Below, in pieces: positions 50,235-58,645 of a stretch of DNA of 64,000 nucleotides (position 1 is its first letter; the number at the start of each line of letters is the position of its first letter). Origin of the DNA: an uncultured Lachnotalea sp. (GTDB lineage Bacteria; Bacillota; Clostridia; Lachnospirales; Lachnospiraceae); contig CAOKOS010000001.1 of assembly GCA_948470255.1 (NCBI GenBank), positions 1-64,000 of the forward strand, given 5' to 3'. The position numbers and the translations under genes were made by a program. A model generated the notes under the pieces. It was given only the letters and a program-made list of their open reading frames with translations, made no database searches and had not been told where the DNA came from.

Positions 50235-51215
50235 ATGACAACTATGACTCTGGATGTTGTAATTCCGGTTTACAGACCAGATGGAAAGCTTAAACAACTG
50301 CTTTCCATGTTAAACAGGCAGAGGCGAAAGCCTGAGAAGATCGTCCTGATGGTGACGGCAGATACCGGGGGAAAAGACCACAAAGCCACTGTAAAGCAGT
50401 GGATTTCCAAAAGCCGGATCCCCATAGAATGTCATATCCTTTCTAAAGCGGAGTTTGACCACGGGGGGACCAGAAACAAAGGAATGGGCTTTTGTGAAAG
50501 CGATGTGGTGCTTTTTATGACTCAGGACGCCGTACCGGCAGATGAGTTTATGGCGGAGGAGCTTTTGAAGCCTTTTGAGGGTGAGTTTTGCGGCGCGAAA
50601 GACGGGAGATTGGGAGAAAGGGAAATTCTGGTTTCTTATGGGCGCCAGTTGCCAGCTGCCAGCTGCCGGGTGATTGAGGGCTACACGCGGAGCTTTAATT
50701 ATCCTCGGGAAAGCCGTATCAAGACAAAGGAAGATATTTCTGCGCTGGGGATTAAGGCCTTTTTTGCCTCAAATGTGTGTGCTGCATACAGGAGGATATT
50801 GTTTTTAGAGCAGGGAGGCTTTCCGGAGAAGGCAATTTTCAATGAAGACATGATATTCGCAGGCAGGGCGGTAAAAGCCGGATATGGAATTGCTTATGCG
50901 GCCAAAGCACAGGTGGTTCATTCTCATAATTTATCGGGCAGGGAGCAGTTTCATCGGAATTTTGACCTGGCGGTTTCTCAGGCAGAGCATCCAGAGGTGT
51001 TTTTGGGGATCCATTCCGAAGGGGAAGGGATAAAGCTGGTGAAGACTACGGCAGCTTATCTGATTAACAGTGGAAACGTTTGCCTTTTACCGCTTCTTTT
51101 TTGGCTGAGCGCTTGCAAATACGCGGGATATCTCTTGGGGAAGCGTTTCCGAAAGCTTCCGGCACGGCTGGTGCGGGCCTGTAGTATGAATAAACGATAT
51201 TGGGGAGACAGATGA
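50235..51215 (+). CDS. Family 2 glycosyltransferase, rhamnosyltransferase-like
   Basis: A 326-residue GT-A enzyme. It starts LDVVIPVYRPDGKLKQLLSML and has the block AEFDHGGTRNKGMGFCESDVVLFMTQDAVP, a motif set common in rhamnosyl- and related transferases, with the metal site in TQDAV. FFASNVCAAYRRILFLEQGGFPEKAIFNEDMIFAGRAVKAGY is the acceptor-side region. A C-terminal hydrophobic helix (VCLLPLLFWLSACKYAGYLLG) should anchor it to the membrane. RfbC at 55 kb supports a rhamnose donor, but Galf transfer cannot be excluded. It overlaps the next gene by 4 nt. Confidence 0.8.
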   Translation: MTTMTLDVVIPVYRPDGKLKQLLSMLNRQRRKPEKIVLMVTADTGGKDHKATVKQWISKSRIPIECHILSKAEFDHGGTRNKGMGFCESDVVLFMTQDAVPADEFMAEELLKPFEGEFCGAKDGRLGEREILVSYGRQLPAASCRVIEGYTRSFNYPRESRIKTKEDISALGIKAFFASNVCAAYRRILFLEQGGFPEKAIFNEDMIFAGRAVKAGYGIAYAAKAQVVHSHNLSGREQFHRNFDLAVSQAEHPEVFLGIHSEGEGIKLVKTTAAYLINSGNVCLLPLLFWLSACKYAGYLLGKRFRKLPARLVRACSMNKRYWGDR

Positions 51216-51940
51216 TGTCTAATGTGCTGGTTGTGATCCCCGCTTATAATGAAGAAGAAAATATTGAGCGGGTGGTTGGGAATCTCATAAAAAATTATCC
51301 GGAGTTTGATTATGTGGTGGTAAACGATGGTTCCAAAGATCGTACTGCGGAAATTTGCCGGAGGAATGGTTACAATCTTTTGGATCTGCCGGTAAACCTG
51401 GGGCTTGCAGGCGGTTTTCAGGCAGGGTTTAAATATGCCTGGCGTAACCATTACCAGTATGCAGTCCAGTTTGACGGTGACGGCCAGCACAGGCCGGAAT
51501 ATATCAGGGCCATGCGGGAAAAGATAAGCGAAGGGTATGACATTGTCATTGGTTCCCGGTTTGTCACAAAGAAAAAGCCGAAAAGTATGCGGATGCTGGG
51601 AGGGAATATGATCTCCCTGGCAATCCGTTTTACTACAGGGCTGAAAATTAAAGACCCTACTTCCGGTATGAGGATGTTTAGCCGGAAGATGATTGAAGAA
51701 TTCGCTTTAAGCCTCAATTACGGGCCGGAGCCGGACACCATTTCCTATCTGATCAAGCAGGGAGCGAAGGTGACAGAGGTTCAGGTGGCCATGGATGAGC
51801 GGACAGCCGGGGTTAGTTACCTGAATCCGGTCAATGCTGTAAAATATATGAGCAAAATGCTGTTTTCTATTTTAATTATCCAGAATTTCAGAAAGCGGGA
51901 CAAGCGTTTTAAGAGGAAAACCGGAGGGAATGAGGGATGA
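51212..51940 (+). CDS. Family 2 glycosyltransferase, polyprenyl-phosphate sugar synthase type
   Basis: A 242-residue single-domain GT2 starting VLVVIPAYNEEENIERVVGNL, with VNDGSKDRT, NLGLAGGFQAGFKYA and QFDGDGQHRPEYI (DxD). This is the DPM1/GtrB-like set that loads sugars onto polyprenyl phosphate. No membrane helix follows the catalytic domain. The next gene encodes a DUF2304 membrane protein, a recurrent partner of such enzymes, and a GT-C-like giant membrane protein comes after, so the three probably make and use a lipid-linked sugar outside the membrane. Confidence 0.88.
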   Translation: MMSNVLVVIPAYNEEENIERVVGNLIKNYPEFDYVVVNDGSKDRTAEICRRNGYNLLDLPVNLGLAGGFQAGFKYAWRNHYQYAVQFDGDGQHRPEYIRAMREKISEGYDIVIGSRFVTKKKPKSMRMLGGNMISLAIRFTTGLKIKDPTSGMRMFSRKMIEEFALSLNYGPEPDTISYLIKQGAKVTEVQVAMDERTAGVSYLNPVNAVKYMSKMLFSILIIQNFRKRDKRFKRKTGGNEG

Positions 51941-52326
51941 CTACTGTATTGAGAGTTGTGCTGATTCTGATGTCTGTCCTGGTACTGGTGGTCATGCTGC
52001 GGAAGATACGCCAATCCAAGGCACGGATTGAGGATTCCATGTTCTGGGTGTTTTTTGCCTTGCTTCTTGTGCTGCTCAGTGTGTTCCCCCAGATAGCGAC
52101 CTGGCTTTCCGATTTGGTGGGAACCATGTCCACATCAAATTTTATTTTCCTTTTGATGATCTTCCTGTTGCTGGTGAAAAGTTTTTCCATGTCTATGCGT
52201 GTATCCCAGCTGGAAACCAAGCTGAAAGAACTGACGCAGAAGATCGCCATTGATGATAATGAACTGGAAAAGAGGCTGTCGCCGGAGAATTTCCACCTGG
52301 CTGAGGAGGAGGAAAAGATGAAATAA
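51937..52326 (+). CDS. DUF2304 family membrane protein
   Basis: A 129-residue protein with three membrane helices (about 5-22, 36-57, 68-86) and a C-terminal cytoplasmic coiled coil (SMRVSQLETKLKELTQKIAI...LEKRL). The block KARIEDSMFWVFFALLLVLLSVFPQIATWLSDLVG is the DUF2304 signature. It overlaps the upstream GT2 gene by 4 nt. DUF2304 proteins are thought to anchor or assist polyprenyl-phosphate glycosyltransferases; biochemical evidence is thin. Confidence 0.9.
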   Translation: MTTVLRVVLILMSVLVLVVMLRKIRQSKARIEDSMFWVFFALLLVLLSVFPQIATWLSDLVGTMSTSNFIFLLMIFLLLVKSFSMSMRVSQLETKLKELTQKIAIDDNELEKRLSPENFHLAEEEEKMK

Positions 52327-52420
52327 GGCGCCCGGATCTGACGGGACGTCCAGTAGGCTGTATGACGAGAATGAAAACGGGCAGGATAACCGGCCGAAAC
52401 GGCGAAGGAGGATAGGAGCA

Positions 52421-54916
52421 GTGGGTAAAACGGATTTTGAAAGCAAAAAGCATCGATGGATAAAAACTATCCTGGCCGTGACATTGGCGGCATTTGCGGC
52501 TGTTGGCGTAGCATTTTATATGGATCCCCGTACTCCAATGCTGATAAAAAAGACGGCCAGCCTGGATATTAGTTCGGTGGAATATGTAAACTACCAGGAG
52601 GATGGGGAAAGACAAGTATCAGCCACATCAGATCCGCAGATCTATCTCCATGGAGTGGATGCGCCTGTTTCAGGTATTACAGTTTCCTTGAAGGAACCTA
52701 TGGAGAGGGACTGCCCGGTACAGCTTTATTATGCCTTTAAGGACAGTGGTTTTAAGGAAAAGAATTCAAAGAACTTCTGGATACCGGAGGGCGCCACAGA
52801 ATTTACAGTGCCTAAAGACGGTGTAGCGACTGCAATACGTCTGGATATTGGGCGGTCTGAAGGAATAGCAGTGAATATTGCGCAGATCAAGGTGGAACCG
52901 GCCGAAGGGAAGTTAGAGATTTTGGGAGGGATCCTTTCCTCAGGCGTATTCTGGGTGCGGATCGAGCTTTTGCTAGTTTTCTTTTTGCTGGCTGCATCTT
53001 GCGTGGTCTTTGGTTGGAAAAAAATGGCTGGATTTTTTTACAGATACCGCTGGCAAGCTGGAATTGTGGCGATTTTGTTCCTGACGGTGAATAAAATCCA
53101 TGGTGATTCGATTGCCGGTTATGATATCTTCGTCCAGCCGGGGACAGGATCGGAATTTGTGGATCCGGTTTTTGGAGAGGAGAGGCTGATCCGTACTGAC
53201 GAATGGGTCTCTGCTACCGGAAAAGGGTTGTCGTCCCGTTTCCTTGCGGAACCTTTCGGAAAATACAATGACCTGATTCGTGGAACACAGACGGTGAATC
53301 CTCTCTATACGGGGCTTGGAAACCTGGGAGGTGTGGGCGGTAATGTGTTTCAGATCTTTTACCGGCTTCTGGGAATAGAATATGGATATTATTTGGAGTG
53401 GAACGCGGCTGCGGTCCTGACGCTTCTTTTTACTTTTGAATTCTTTTTGATCCTGACGAAAAAGAAAAAGCTGCTGTCTGCCCTGGGTACGGCGCTGGTG
53501 GTATTTTCCTCTTTCCATCTCTGGTGGAAGATTCCCTCCTTTTTGTTGTACATTCATGCAATCGTTGTATTGTTTTACTACTTTTTTACAACAAAGGACA
53601 GGCGGGTTAAACTGCTTTGCGCCGTCCTGGAGCCGATTGCGGTAGCAAATTTTGTCTGTATGTTTTATCCGGCATGGCAGGTGCCGGCGGCTTACATGCT
53701 GCTTGCTTTTGTGGTATGGATGGTTCATGACAACTGGGACGCAGTGAAAAGCCAGAAAAAAGAGGACTGGTTTTTATTTGGGGCGGCTTTATGCATCTGC
53801 GCCCTGCTTGTTGTCACATATTCCAGTTCCATTTCAGATAAACTGGAGGGGATGTTGACGAGTGTATATCCAGGGGCCAGGATTTCCACGGGAGGTCAGG
53901 GTTCTCTTAAACTTTTCTATTATTTCCAAGGGTTTGCTTACCCCTTTGCAGATTTTGGCAATGCCTCGGAGGCAGGAACTTTCTGTTCCCTGTTTCCGCT
54001 GCCGTTTCTTCTGGGGATCCTTTATGTTGTCAGGGAAAAGAGAAGAAACTGGTTAATTTGCGGGCTTTTAGGTGTAGGTTTGGTTTATCTGGTGTACGTA
54101 TATGTGGGATTTCCGGTTTGGCTGTCGAAGCTTTTGCTGTTTTCTTATTCGCCCACAGAGCGGGCCATGGATTTTGTTGCTTTGACTGGTGTCTATCTGC
54201 TGATTCTCTTTGCCAGTGAAAAGGAAGGGATGTCCTGGACGGTTCAATGGCCCCTTGGCCTGGCTGTATCCTTTGCCGCAGTCTTTTTAAGCCTTACTGT
54301 CTGCCGGAAACTATTTCCGGGATATATGATATATGTCTATATGGCGGTAGTCCTGGCAGTACTGAGTTTGATGGGGATGGCGCTGGTCAGCCGTCTGGAC
54401 GTCCGGGTAAGCCGGGGGATCTTGTTGGCTGTTATCTTGTTTATCACAGCGGTAGGCCTTCAGGTACGTCCCCTCCAGCGGGGGTTAGACGCCATAGATT
54501 CAAAACCGTTGGCAAAGGAGATCAAACGGATTAATGAAGAGGATCCGGGACAGAAATGGATCGCCGCCAGCAACAGCAATATCCTGGCGGCCTATGTGCT
54601 GGCCTGCGGCGCCTCCACCATTAATTCTGTCAATGATTACCCAAACCTGGAGCTGTGGAACAGGCTGGATGAGGAAAAGCAATATAACGAGGTTTATAAC
54701 CGTTATGCCCACGTGGTGGTGGATTTTTGTGAGGGAGATACCTCTTTCGAGCTGATACAGCCTGATCTCTTTAAGCTTCATCTGTCCTATGGGGATTTGG
54801 AATTGACAGGGGTAAAATATATCGTATCCGATTACAGCATCGCGGACGACGGCGGCGCGCCTTTTGAAGAGATTTATGGCGAAGCCGGGGCTTATGTGTA
54901 CCGGATAGGAGGGTGA
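52421..54916 (+). CDS. Large GT-C-like membrane glycosyltransferase (DUF7657-type)
   Basis: An 831-residue protein beginning at GTG 52421, preceded by GGCGAAGGAGGATAGGAG. One N-terminal helix (TILAVTLAAFAAVGVAFYM) is followed by an extracytoplasmic beta-rich domain (about 40-175), then some 12-14 membrane helices (180-690) and a C-terminal soluble domain. The first large loop carries RLIRTDEWVSATGKGLSSRF, whose acidic residue and RTDEW motif recur in bacterial GT-C-like proteins. By analogy it takes a sugar from the polyprenyl phosphate made by the upstream GT2. The acceptor is unknown. Confidence 0.75.
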   Translation: MGKTDFESKKHRWIKTILAVTLAAFAAVGVAFYMDPRTPMLIKKTASLDISSVEYVNYQEDGERQVSATSDPQIYLHGVDAPVSGITVSLKEPMERDCPVQLYYAFKDSGFKEKNSKNFWIPEGATEFTVPKDGVATAIRLDIGRSEGIAVNIAQIKVEPAEGKLEILGGILSSGVFWVRIELLLVFFLLAASCVVFGWKKMAGFFYRYRWQAGIVAILFLTVNKIHGDSIAGYDIFVQPGTGSEFVDPVFGEERLIRTDEWVSATGKGLSSRFLAEPFGKYNDLIRGTQTVNPLYTGLGNLGGVGGNVFQIFYRLLGIEYGYYLEWNAAAVLTLLFTFEFFLILTKKKKLLSALGTALVVFSSFHLWWKIPSFLLYIHAIVVLFYYFFTTKDRRVKLLCAVLEPIAVANFVCMFYPAWQVPAAYMLLAFVVWMVHDNWDAVKSQKKEDWFLFGAALCICALLVVTYSSSISDKLEGMLTSVYPGARISTGGQGSLKLFYYFQGFAYPFADFGNASEAGTFCSLFPLPFLLGILYVVREKRRNWLICGLLGVGLVYLVYVYVGFPVWLSKLLLFSYSPTERAMDFVALTGVYLLILFASEKEGMSWTVQWPLGLAVSFAAVFLSLTVCRKLFPGYMIYVYMAVVLAVLSLMGMALVSRLDVRVSRGILLAVILFITAVGLQVRPLQRGLDAIDSKPLAKEIKRINEEDPGQKWIAASNSNILAAYVLACGASTINSVNDYPNLELWNRLDEEKQYNEVYNRYAHVVVDFCEGDTSFELIQPDLFKLHLSYGDLELTGVKYIVSDYSIADDGGAPFEEIYGEAGAYVYRIGG

Positions 54917-54940
54917 AGGGTTCAAAATAGCCCGGACAAG

Positions 54941-54970
54941 TAGACGAAACCTCTTTTTTTATGGTATACT
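54941..54970 (+). promoter_or_regulatory. Possible promoter of the rfbC-exporter block
   Basis: TATACT (54965-54970) has a weak -35 TAGACG 18 nt upstream. It lies about 50 nt before the rfbC start. Confidence 0.4.
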
Positions 54971-55022
54971 AGCCATGTATCAAATTGGAACAATATTCTA
55001 AATGAAACAGAGAGGAAATCAT

Positions 55023-55595
55023 ATGGGAAAAATAACTGTGGAAACGTGCGAAATCGAAGGGCTGAAAATTATCACGCCGGCAGTTTTTGGAGATGAGCGC
55101 GGTTATTTCATGGAAACCTACAATTATAAGGATTATAAAGCGGCTGGTATTGATATGGAATTTGTGCAGGATAACCAGTCCAGCTCCAGAAAAGGCGTAT
55201 TGAGAGGGCTTCATTTTCAAATTCATTTTCCCCAGGACAAACTGGTAAGGGTAGTGAGGGGGGAAGTATTTGACGTGGCGGTGGATCTGCGGCCGGAGTC
55301 TGAGACTTATGGGAAATGGTATGGCGTTATTCTTTCAGCAGAAAATAAAAGGCAATTTTTTATTCCAAAGAATTTTGCCCATGGCTTCGTTGTCTTGTCA
55401 GACTCAGCGGAATTTGCTTATAAGTGTACAGATTTTTACCATCCTAATGATGAGGGCGGTTTAAAATGGGACGATCCTGAGATTGGGGTAAAGTGGCCTA
55501 TGCCTGAGGGGATGGCAAAAGAGGATCTCATTATTTCTGAAAAAGATCAGAAATGGGGCGGCATTTCAGTGTATACCCAAAACAGGAGAGGATAA
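55023..55595 (+). CDS. rfbC: dTDP-4-dehydrorhamnose 3,5-epimerase
   Basis: A 190-residue cupin-fold enzyme. Visible motifs are DERGYFMETYNYKDYKAAGI, QDNQSSSRKGVLRGLHFQ (active-site His), KLVRVVRGEVFDVAVDLRP and FFIPKNFAHGFVVLSD. The start is ATG 55023 after AGAGGAAATC; the track's 55002 lies in the SD region. RfbC performs the third step of dTDP-L-rhamnose synthesis. rfbA, rfbB and rfbD are not in the window and may lie beyond the right edge or elsewhere. It is 4 nt before the exporter permease gene. Confidence 0.94.
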   Translation: MGKITVETCEIEGLKIITPAVFGDERGYFMETYNYKDYKAAGIDMEFVQDNQSSSRKGVLRGLHFQIHFPQDKLVRVVRGEVFDVAVDLRPESETYGKWYGVILSAENKRQFFIPKNFAHGFVVLSDSAEFAYKCTDFYHPNDEGGLKWDDPEIGVKWPMPEGMAKEDLIISEKDQKWGGISVYTQNRRG

Positions 55596-55599
55596 ATAG

Positions 55600-56430
55600 A
55601 TGCCGGAATCAAAAAAGAGGTTTTCACTGACCAGGGAAGTGTTTTCGGAGCGGAGACTCATATGGTCCCTGGCAAAAAACGATTTCAAGACAAAATATGC
55701 AGGGTCTTACTTTGGAGTCATTTGGGCATTTATACAGCCCATTGTGACAGTTCTTGTATATTGGTTTGTTTTTCAAAAAGGGCTGAAATCACCGGATATC
55801 AATATGGGGGCAGGTGTGGAAATCCCCTTTGTTTTGTGGTTGATTGCCGGTATTGTCCCCTGGTTTTTCTTTTCTGATGCCTGGGGGGCGGGAACCAATA
55901 CCCTCAATGAATATGCATACCTGGTGAAAAAGGTAGTATTTAATATCGGTATCCTGCCGGTTATAAAAATCATATCGGCGTTGTTTGTGCATGTGGCGTT
56001 TGTGGTATTGGTGGTAATTATTTACTGCTTCTATGGAAAATTTCCGGATCTTTATTACCTGCAGTTGATTTATTATTCGTTTTGTGTTTTTATGCTGGTT
56101 TTAGGATTGTCTTATGCCACATCAGCAGTAGTGGTATTTTTTAAGGATTTGACACAGATTATCAATATTATTCTGCAGGTTGGGATTTGGATGACGCCGA
56201 TTATGTGGAATCTGGATACCATGGAAATACCGTCAATCATAAAAAATATTTTTAAATTGAACCCCATGTATTATATTACATCGGGTTACAGGGATGTTTT
56301 TGTATATAAAGTTAATTTTTGGGAGCATCCGAAATTAACAATTTATTTTTGGGTGTTTACATTGGTTATGTTTGGAATTGGAACAATGGTTTTTAAGCGG
56401 CTGAAGGTTCATTTTGCAGATGTGCTTTAG
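55600..56430 (+). CDS. ABC-2 type polysaccharide export permease (Wzm/TagG family)
   Basis: A 276-residue protein with six membrane helices. The N-terminal amphipathic block RRLIWSLAKNDFKTKYAGSYFGVIWAFIQPIVTVLVYWFVF is the Wzm/TagG hallmark; GIVPWFFFSDAWGAGTNTLNEYAYLVKKVVF and the late LNPMYYITSGYRDVFVYK also match. With the Wzt-type ATPase encoded 14 nt downstream it forms an exporter that pushes lipid-linked polysaccharide across the membrane. This is a second export route besides the Wzx/Wzy pair at 41-45 kb. Confidence 0.94.
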   Translation: MPESKKRFSLTREVFSERRLIWSLAKNDFKTKYAGSYFGVIWAFIQPIVTVLVYWFVFQKGLKSPDINMGAGVEIPFVLWLIAGIVPWFFFSDAWGAGTNTLNEYAYLVKKVVFNIGILPVIKIISALFVHVAFVVLVVIIYCFYGKFPDLYYLQLIYYSFCVFMLVLGLSYATSAVVVFFKDLTQIINIILQVGIWMTPIMWNLDTMEIPSIIKNIFKLNPMYYITSGYRDVFVYKVNFWEHPKLTIYFWVFTLVMFGIGTMVFKRLKVHFADVL

Positions 56431-56444
56431 TGGAGTGGTAAACA

Positions 56445-57707
56445 ATGGGCGAGACAGCGATTGCTGTAAAAAATGTCAGTAAAATGTATAAATTATACAG
56501 TAAGCCAAGTGACCGGTTAAAGGAATCACTTGGCTTATCCAGGATGAAGAAATATGTGGAGCATTATGCCTTAAACCATATGTCTTTTGAGGTGAAGAAG
56601 GGTGAGACGGTGGGGTTAATCGGGACCAATGGCTCCGGGAAATCCACCATGCTGAAAATTATTACCGGTATTTTGAACCCCACAGAGGGAAAGGTGGAAA
56701 TTGAAGGCCGTATCTCTGCGCTTTTGGAGTTGGGGGCCGGTTTTAATATGGAATATACCGGCCTGGAAAATGTGTATTTAAACGGCACAATGAACGGTTT
56801 TAAAAGAGAAGAAATTGATGAGCGGCTGGATGAGATCCTTAAATTTGCGGATATTGGGGAGTTTATCCACCAGCCGGTAAAAACATATTCCAGCGGAATG
56901 TTTGTGCGGCTGGCTTTTGCGGTGGCAATCAATATTGATCCTGAAATCCTTATTGTAGATGAAGCTTTGTCAGTGGGAGACGTGTTTTTTCAGGCCAAAT
57001 GTTATAAAAAATTTGAAGAATTTAAACAGCAGGGAAGGACGATCCTTTTTGTCAGCCATGATTTGGGCAGTGTGTCAAAATACTGCGACAGGGTTATTTT
57101 GTTGAACAAAGGGGAAAAAGTCATGGAAGGGGAACCGAAACCTGTAATTGATGCTTATAAAAAGCTTTTGGTTCATCAGTTTGGCATTACCCGGAAAGCA
57201 GAACCGGCAAAAGAGGAAGTATCTGAAAAAAGATCATCTTGGAAAGAAGGGCTGAATAATAATCCTGACTGCCTGGAGTATGGGAATGGAGAGGCCCATA
57301 TTATTGATTATGCATTGCTTGATGAGAAAGGGCTTATTACAAATAGCATAGGGAAAGGGGAACCTTTTACCATAAAATTCAAAATAGCTTTCCAAAAAGA
57401 TATTATTAACCCTATTTTTGCTTTTACCATCAAGGATTTGCGGGGAACAGAGATTACAGGGACCAATACCATGTTCGAGCATATTTATGTGGACAATGCA
57501 GCGGCAGGAAGTACAAAAACAGTTTCCTTTACCCAGAAAATGAATCTGCAGGGAGGGGAATACCTGCTGTCGCTTGGATGCACCGGCTACAGCGGGGATG
57601 AATTTGAAGTTTACCACCGTCTGTATGATGTATGTAATATTACGGTGGTTTCTGATAAAAACTCAGTTGGTTTTTATGATATGGATTCTGAAATCAAAAT
57701 TTCTTAG
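56445..57707 (+). CDS. Polysaccharide export ATPase with C-terminal glycan-binding domain (Wzt type)
   Basis: A 420-residue protein. Residues 1-245 are the ATPase: KLYSKPSDRLKESLG front segment, Walker A GTNGSGKST, signature YSSGMFVRLAFA, Walker B ILIVDEAL and FVSHDLGSVSKYCDR. Residues about 265-415 form a beta-sandwich domain of the Wzt C-terminal type (YGNGEAHIIDYALLDEKG, GEPFTIKFKIAF, GGEYLLSLGCTG). In E. coli O8/O9a this domain recognises the modified non-reducing end of the finished glycan before export. The following methyltransferase and kinase-like genes could make such an end mark. Confidence 0.93.
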   Translation: MGETAIAVKNVSKMYKLYSKPSDRLKESLGLSRMKKYVEHYALNHMSFEVKKGETVGLIGTNGSGKSTMLKIITGILNPTEGKVEIEGRISALLELGAGFNMEYTGLENVYLNGTMNGFKREEIDERLDEILKFADIGEFIHQPVKTYSSGMFVRLAFAVAINIDPEILIVDEALSVGDVFFQAKCYKKFEEFKQQGRTILFVSHDLGSVSKYCDRVILLNKGEKVMEGEPKPVIDAYKKLLVHQFGITRKAEPAKEEVSEKRSSWKEGLNNNPDCLEYGNGEAHIIDYALLDEKGLITNSIGKGEPFTIKFKIAFQKDIINPIFAFTIKDLRGTEITGTNTMFEHIYVDNAAAGSTKTVSFTQKMNLQGGEYLLSLGCTGYSGDEFEVYHRLYDVCNITVVSDKNSVGFYDMDSEIKIS

Positions 57708-57718
57708 GGAGCGGGAGT

Positions 57719-58645
57719 ATGGAGACAATCGGAAACATAAAAATTGACGATACTTTTTATTTAGGCAGGGACTTATATTCGGACGGCGCCATAGAAGATG
57801 AACTGCTGGAAATTGTCCGCACATATGCGCCTTCGGAATATGAACGGGTTATCAGGGAAAGGAAGGATTGGGCAATTCTTTACCATCTTTCCGCCAACCG
57901 GGAAAATATCGTTGACTGGATGGAGAATGACAAGGAGGCTTCTGTACTGGAAGTGGGAGCCGGCTGTGGAGCCATTACGGGGAAACTGGCAGAAAAATAC
58001 GGGAAAGTGACCTGCATTGACTTATCCCGCAGGCGTTCTCTCATCAATGCATACCGCCATCGGGAAAAACCTAATATAGAAATCAAATTGGGAAATTATA
58101 AAGATGTTTCAGGGGCTTTAGACGAGAAGTACGATATCATTACTTTGATTGGCGTTTTTGAATATGCAGCCGGATATATGGGGACAGAAAAACCCTATGA
58201 AGATTTTTTGATTTCTCTGAAGCGGCATTTAAAGCCAAATGGAAAGATCTTGATGGCCATTGAAAATAAATTTGGTTTAAAATACTGGGCAGGATGTGTG
58301 GAAGACCACAGGCAGACCATGTATGAAGGCATTGAAGGATATTGGAATACGAAAAATGTCCGGACTTTTACAAAAGAAGGATTGGAACGTATTGTAAATA
58401 AAAGCGGGTGCGTGATAGAAAAGTTTTATTATCCTTATCCAGATTACAAGTTTCCGATGAGCATTTATTCCGATGAATATTTGCCGCAGATAGGGGAATT
58501 GAATAACAATTTTAACAATTTTGATGCCGCCAGGCTGCTGACATTTGATGAGGCGAAGGTTTTTGACACGGTCATTGAGGAAAATCAGTTTCCGGCCTTT
58601 TCCAATTCTTTTTTCATAATTGTGAAAGAAGGGAGTAAGCAATGA
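57719..58645 (+). CDS. Class I SAM-dependent methyltransferase of the export locus
   Basis: A 308-residue protein. SAM motif I is VLEVGAGCGAITGKLAEKYGKVTCIDLSRRR near residue 80; motif IV-like YDIITLIGVFEYAAGY and LKRHLKPNGKILMAIENKFGLKYWAG follow, with a C-terminal extension containing PYPDYKFPMSIYSDEYLP. The ENKFGLKYWAG and YYPYPDYK blocks recur in methyltransferases of surface-polysaccharide loci. It is encoded between the Wzt gene (11 nt) and the kinase-like gene (4-nt overlap). The target is unknown; O-methylation of the glycan end is a good hypothesis. Confidence 0.88.
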   Translation: METIGNIKIDDTFYLGRDLYSDGAIEDELLEIVRTYAPSEYERVIRERKDWAILYHLSANRENIVDWMENDKEASVLEVGAGCGAITGKLAEKYGKVTCIDLSRRRSLINAYRHREKPNIEIKLGNYKDVSGALDEKYDIITLIGVFEYAAGYMGTEKPYEDFLISLKRHLKPNGKILMAIENKFGLKYWAGCVEDHRQTMYEGIEGYWNTKNVRTFTKEGLERIVNKSGCVIEKFYYPYPDYKFPMSIYSDEYLPQIGELNNNFNNFDAARLLTFDEAKVFDTVIEENQFPAFSNSFFIIVKEGSKQ

